Shown: one piece after another, positions 52,325 through 55,288 of the stretch
Layout of the letters: every line of letters begins with the position of its first letter
Numbering within the stretch: position 1 is the first letter of the stretch
Source: Desulfopila aestuarii DSM 18488
GTDB lineage: Bacteria; Desulfobacterota; Desulfobulbia; Desulfobulbales; Desulfocapsaceae
NCBI GenBank assembly: GCA_945863875.1
Contig: CAMBBS010000007.1
Location: 89,259 to 144,546, forward strand
Direction: 5' to 3'
DNA: 55,288 nt
Notes under the pieces: generated by a model
What the model saw: the letters and a program-made list of their open reading frames with translations, nothing else
Told to the model about the DNA's origin: nothing
Database searches by the model: none
Position numbers and translations under genes: made by a program

Positions 52325-53476
52325 CTACTTCAAGCCAGACGCCGACAGTCGCGCACCGCATTCGTTGCAGTACATGGAATCGGGCAGATTTTCCGCGTTG
52401 CAGCCGGGGCATCTTGTCGGTTGCGGCTTGCGGTCGGCGGCCTCCCCGCACTGGGAACAGAATCTGGCCTTTGGGGTGAGATTTTTACCGCAGGTATTGC
52501 ACCTGGCCAGCAGCAGCAGCTGATGTCCGCACACGGGACAAAAACGCGCATCAGCAGAAATATCGCTGGCGCAGTCCGGACATTTTACCATGGGAACGGC
52601 CACCGGTTGCCCGCCGGCCTGGGCCGCCGGCATCCTGCCCCCGGCAAACAAACCCGGCAGCATCAGCCCCATGCCCATGCCGAGCCCGGCCCCGGCCTCG
52701 CCCTGCGTAGTGGCGGCCTTTTCCATGGCCATGGCCGCTTTCAGCTGGAGAAATTTGTCCATGTCTTGAATGAGGCCCATGCGGCTCTTATCATCAATGG
52801 CGCTCTGCACTTCGTCCGGCGGGGTGATGGAGGTGATATACAGGTGACTGAGCCGAAGCCCAAAATGGGAAAAATCGTCGGCCAGGCGTGTCTGCAGCTC
52901 GTCGGACAGTGTATCAAATGTGCCGGGCAGGTCGAAAATGGAATCAAGGGTCTGGCCGAGGTAGTCATTAAACCGGGAGACGATGACCATTTTCAGGTAG
53001 TCGGCAATGCCGTCGGTGTCCATTTTGCCCATGGTGCCGACGAGGGAATTGATAAATAACACCGGCTGCACCACCTGGAAATTATACATGCCATGGGCAC
53101 GCAGGCGGATGAGGCCGAGTTCATTATCCCTGAAGGCCACAGGATTCTGCGTGCCCCATTTCAGGTTGGGAAAATATTTCAGGTTCACCATATACATTTC
53201 CGCCCGGAGCGGACTGTCGCCCCGCCAGGGAATGGAAAGAATTTTGGTGAGCAGGGGGAGGTTGCCGGTCCTTAAGGTATACCGCCCCGGACCAAAACAG
53301 TCACAGGCCTTGCCCTTATAAAAAAGCACGGCTGCCTGGCTTTCCCGAACGGTCAACTGGGCGCCGAATTTGATCTCGCCCGAGCCCTGTTCCGGCAGAC
53401 GATGAACAAGCTCCTTGCCGGATTCATCAAACCATTCAATATTCTCCAGAAACAGCCCGCCATCGAAGCGGTTCAT
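52325..53476 (-). CDS. SPFH-domain (virion core protein/YdjI-like) zinc-ribbon protein
   Basis: 383 residues. An SPFH-like domain occupies about 20-235 (beta-rich start KFGAQLTVRESQAAVLFYKG, then GDSPLRAEMYMVNLKYF and the YLGQTLDSIFDLPGTF helix). A flexible Gly/Met/Ala-rich linker follows (about 265-300), then three C-terminal zinc ribbons (CPDC...CPVCG, CNTCG...CSQCG, CPGC...CNECG). Such proteins are tied to membrane or stress functions in Bacillus. There is no membrane helix, so membrane association would be through the SPFH part. The ATG has GGAGAG upstream, and the gene is divergent from a 115-codon gene. Confidence 0.8.
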   Translation of the reverse strand: MNRFDGGLFLENIEWFDESGKELVHRLPEQGSGEIKFGAQLTVRESQAAVLFYKGKACDCFGPGRYTLRTGNLPLLTKILSIPWRGDSPLRAEMYMVNLKYFPNLKWGTQNPVAFRDNELGLIRLRAHGMYNFQVVQPVLFINSLVGTMGKMDTDGIADYLKMVIVSRFNDYLGQTLDSIFDLPGTFDTLSDELQTRLADDFSHFGLRLSHLYITSITPPDEVQSAIDDKSRMGLIQDMDKFLQLKAAMAMEKAATTQGEAGAGLGMGMGLMLPGLFAGGRMPAAQAGGQPVAVPMVKCPDCASDISADARFCPVCGHQLLLLARCNTCGKNLTPKARFCSQCGEAADRKPQPTRCPGCNAENLPDSMYCNECGARLSASGLK

Positions 53477-53581
53477 GGCTCTCTCCTTGTATTATGCTTT
53501 CTTTCGTGAAAGCGTTATTGTAGAATTAGTGGAGACATATCATAGCATAAACGGCAGTTATTATTGCAGGAGAAAATAGAC

Positions 53582-53929
53582 ATGCAAGCAAAAGATCTCT
53601 GGGACCTGGAAAGTGCCATGAAGGTGCTGACCCACGACAGTGTCGACAGTAAATTATGGGCGGAGGCGGTGGAGTGGCTGATATTCCATGGGCCGCCGGA
53701 AATTCGTCAGTTGCTGCTCGACGCCTCGACCACCGCGACAACCGCATCCTTTCCGCAGCTCAAGCCAACCCACTATACCCCGGACGGACAGGCCTGTTAT
53801 GACATCGGCGAGCTGGCGCAATCGCTGGGCATTGCCGAGGATGAAGCCAGGAAAATCCTCAAACAAAAGAACGAAGAACATAAACTCCTTGATCTCTTTG
53901 AGGAAGACGGTACCGGCACGGTACACTGA
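53582..53929 (+). CDS. Conserved-looking hypothetical protein (115 residues)
   Basis: Begins MQAKDLWDLESAMKVLTHDSVDSKLWAEAVEWLIFHGPPE, an acidic, helical protein. The C-terminal half (YDIGELAQSLGIAEDEARKILKQKNEEHKLLDLF) looks like a helix-turn-helix-type or hinged pair of helices. AGGAG is 9 nt before the ATG. It ends 12 nt before the convergent fmdB-like gene. Family not recognised. Confidence 0.65.
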   Translation: MQAKDLWDLESAMKVLTHDSVDSKLWAEAVEWLIFHGPPEIRQLLLDASTTATTASFPQLKPTHYTPDGQACYDIGELAQSLGIAEDEARKILKQKNEEHKLLDLFEEDGTGTVH

Positions 53930-53941
53930 CAACGAGCTCAC

Positions 53942-54433
53942 CTAGAGATCATAGAGTTTTTCATCGTGTGTCGGTTGACTGCGCTGGCGCAAAACACCCT
54001 TCTTCATCGATTCGAGACTGAAATCCTCTTCGTTCAGCACCTCACCCATGTCTTTTTCGACCTGCTCCGGATCTTCGCCGGCTTCCATCCTCGAGATCGC
54101 CTCCTCCATCGAATCGCCGAGATGAATGCCGGTCTGGGAGGTGAACTTTCTCATCAGGGAAGCCATTTGCTTCGGATCATCTTCATTGATACGTTCGGCT
54201 TCACGCATGAGTGAGGCAAAAGCATGCTCCATTTTCGATTCATCGAGCCCACCAAGCTGATCGTCGCCGCCCTCGTCCTTGCTCTTGCCGATTGTGGCAA
54301 AGGTCGAGATCTGCCTGGCCAGTTCTTCTTTGCCGCATCTGGGGCAGGATGGAATCTTCGTGGTGTTTACCCTGGACGAGTAAAAATTAAAAATGACATT
54401 GCACTGGTCGCAGTAATATTCGTAGATTGGCAT
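53942..54433 (-). CDS. FmdB-type zinc-ribbon protein
   Basis: 163 residues. MPIYEYYCDQCNVIFNFY opens the family (CxxC, about 8-11), with a second pair CPRCG at about 30-34. This N-terminal zinc ribbon is the FmdB regulatory-protein signature. The rest is a long acidic, helical region (DDQLGGLDESKMEHAFASLM, MEEAISRMEAGEDPEQVEK), longer than a plain FmdB. The function is unknown; family members have been linked to formamidase regulation in one species. It follows aroB by 30 nt, same strand. Confidence 0.8.
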   Translation of the reverse strand: MPIYEYYCDQCNVIFNFYSSRVNTTKIPSCPRCGKEELARQISTFATIGKSKDEGGDDQLGGLDESKMEHAFASLMREAERINEDDPKQMASLMRKFTSQTGIHLGDSMEEAISRMEAGEDPEQVEKDMGEVLNEEDFSLESMKKGVLRQRSQPTHDEKLYDL

Positions 54434-54463
54434 AGTTCACTGAATAATTGAGTAAAATTGTTT

Positions 54464-55288
54464 TTAATCCAAAACCTCATCAACCTGCAGCTCAGTCACC
54501 TTGTCGGTGATAACCGTCTTGCCGATTTCCGTAGGCAGCACATAAAAAACCTTCCCGCCGACAGTTTTTTTATCAGTGAGAAGATAGCGCTTGATCCTCG
54601 GCCGATCAAGATTTTCCGGCACCTCAACCGGCAGGTTATACAACTGCAGGATGCTGATAATCGCCCGGCAATCCTCTTCGGCAAGAAGCCCATTCAGTAC
54701 CGCCAGCCGAGCTGCGGCAACCATTCCGATGGACACGGCAAGACCGTGGATAATGCTATAATCCGAAGCACCCTCCACCGCATGGCCGATGGTATGGCCG
54801 AAGTTGAGAATCCTTCTGTTCCCCCCTTCCCGCTCATCCGCGGAAACCACCTCCGCCTTGATCCTGCAGCAGGTGTGAATGGTTTTCTTGATCAGGTCCG
54901 CATCAAGATCGAGTATTCCCTGGTGGTTGTCCCGCAGAAATTGAAAAAAAGCATGATCGCAAATAACACCATACTTGATAACCTCGGCCAGGCCGCCCAG
55001 CAATTCTTCCCGCGGCAATGTGCCGAGCACGGAGATATCGATATAGACCGCTTTCGGCTGATAGAACGCCCCGACAAGGTTTTTCCCCTCGGGAATATCC
55101 ACCCCGGTCTTGCCGCCGACGGAACTGTCGACCTGGGCGAGCAGTGTCGTCGGAATCTGCACAAAAGGAATCCCCCGCATGTACGCGGAGGCGAGAAAGC
55201 CGGTGATGTCGCCGGTGACCCCACCGCCAAGACCAATCAGGGCGTCGGTACGATCAAAACCGAGCCGGGCGAGTCTTCCGGCAAGATC
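54464..55288 (-). CDS. aroB: 3-dehydroquinate synthase, cut by window edge
   Basis: The C-terminal part is present, about 274 codons, running off the right end. Conserved blocks are GLGGGVTGDITGFLASAYMRGIPF, PTTLLAQVDSSVGGKTGVD, GLAEVIKYGV (zinc Glu) and LNFGHTIGHAVE (zinc His). It converts DAHP to 3-dehydroquinate in aromatic amino-acid synthesis, using NAD and a divalent metal. The first Met in the window (55180) is internal; the true start lies beyond the window. Confidence 0.96.
   Translation of the reverse strand, partial: DLAGRLARLGFDRTDALIGLGGGVTGDITGFLASAYMRGIPFVQIPTTLLAQVDSSVGGKTGVDIPEGKNLVGAFYQPKAVYIDISVLGTLPREELLGGLAEVIKYGVICDHAFFQFLRDNHQGILDLDADLIKKTIHTCCRIKAEVVSADEREGGNRRILNFGHTIGHAVEGASDYSIIHGLAVSIGMVAAARLAVLNGLLAEEDCRAIISILQLYNLPVEVPENLDRPRIKRYLLTDKKTVGGKVFYVLPTEIGKTVITDKVTELQVDEVLD

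Overview
The window is a gene-dense, low-repeat piece of bacterial chromosome, mostly housekeeping genes. It suggests a Gram-negative, cytochrome-rich anaerobe of the Desulfobacterota, most likely Desulfobulbales. The reasons are a tetraheme c3/c7-type cytochrome beside a System II haem-lyase (ResB/CcsB), an RpoH-type sigma factor, FmdB and DksA proteins, and lipoproteins and an outer-membrane barrel that imply an outer membrane. The taxonomic placement is inference from gene content and family resemblance; no 16S gene is present. I saw no tRNA, rRNA, CRISPR array, transposase, phage or integrase gene.

Layout. 1-6.7 kb (minus strand): rpoH, a DegT-family sugar aminotransferase, a very large TPR/beta-barrel lipoprotein and the first codons of greA. 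6.9-12.0 kb (plus): lepA, a DUF4136 lipoprotein, a PlsC-like acyltransferase and a DUF342/FapA-like protein. 12-16.6 kb: a Crp/Fnr regulator (minus), dinB and sppA (plus), and a PilZ protein (minus). 16.6-24.1 kb (minus): the overlapping run ileS-lspA-fabD, then a small Cys protein and an M16 metallopeptidase. 24.6-28.8 kb (plus): ftsE-ftsX-envC-ctp, a classical division and peptidoglycan-remodelling operon. 28.9-32.2 kb: era (minus) diverging from an RNase II-family exonuclease (plus) across a palindrome-rich promoter region.

The 32.2-36.4 kb stretch is the least ordinary part. It holds a membrane-tethered HTH protein with an extracytoplasmic EF-hand loop, a glycine-zipper protein, and a 490-residue protein whose C-terminus looks like a divergent diadenylate cyclase (DAC/DisA_N) domain. 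It also holds several small unknown proteins and rpmB. 36.8-39.6 kb: resB-ccsB-tetraheme cytochrome. 39.7-47.8 kb (minus): purA-rpoZ-dnaJ-moaC-dksA-galT-response regulator-FolE2-like-glyS. 48.2-49.5 kb (plus): tatB/A-tatC. 49.5-55.3 kb: a radical SAM protein, a nucleoside deaminase, a zinc-ribbon/SPFH pair, a 115-residue unknown, fmdB and a truncated aroB.

Main points of interest are: the divergent DAC protein; a FolE2 homologue in which the usual catalytic CPCSK segment is replaced; the HTH-TM-EF-hand protein; a 19-nt sequence repeated exactly three times at gene borders; palindromes overlapping both divergent promoters between era and the RNase II gene; and an acidic N-terminal repeat in RpoH encoded by a 12-bp tandem repeat.
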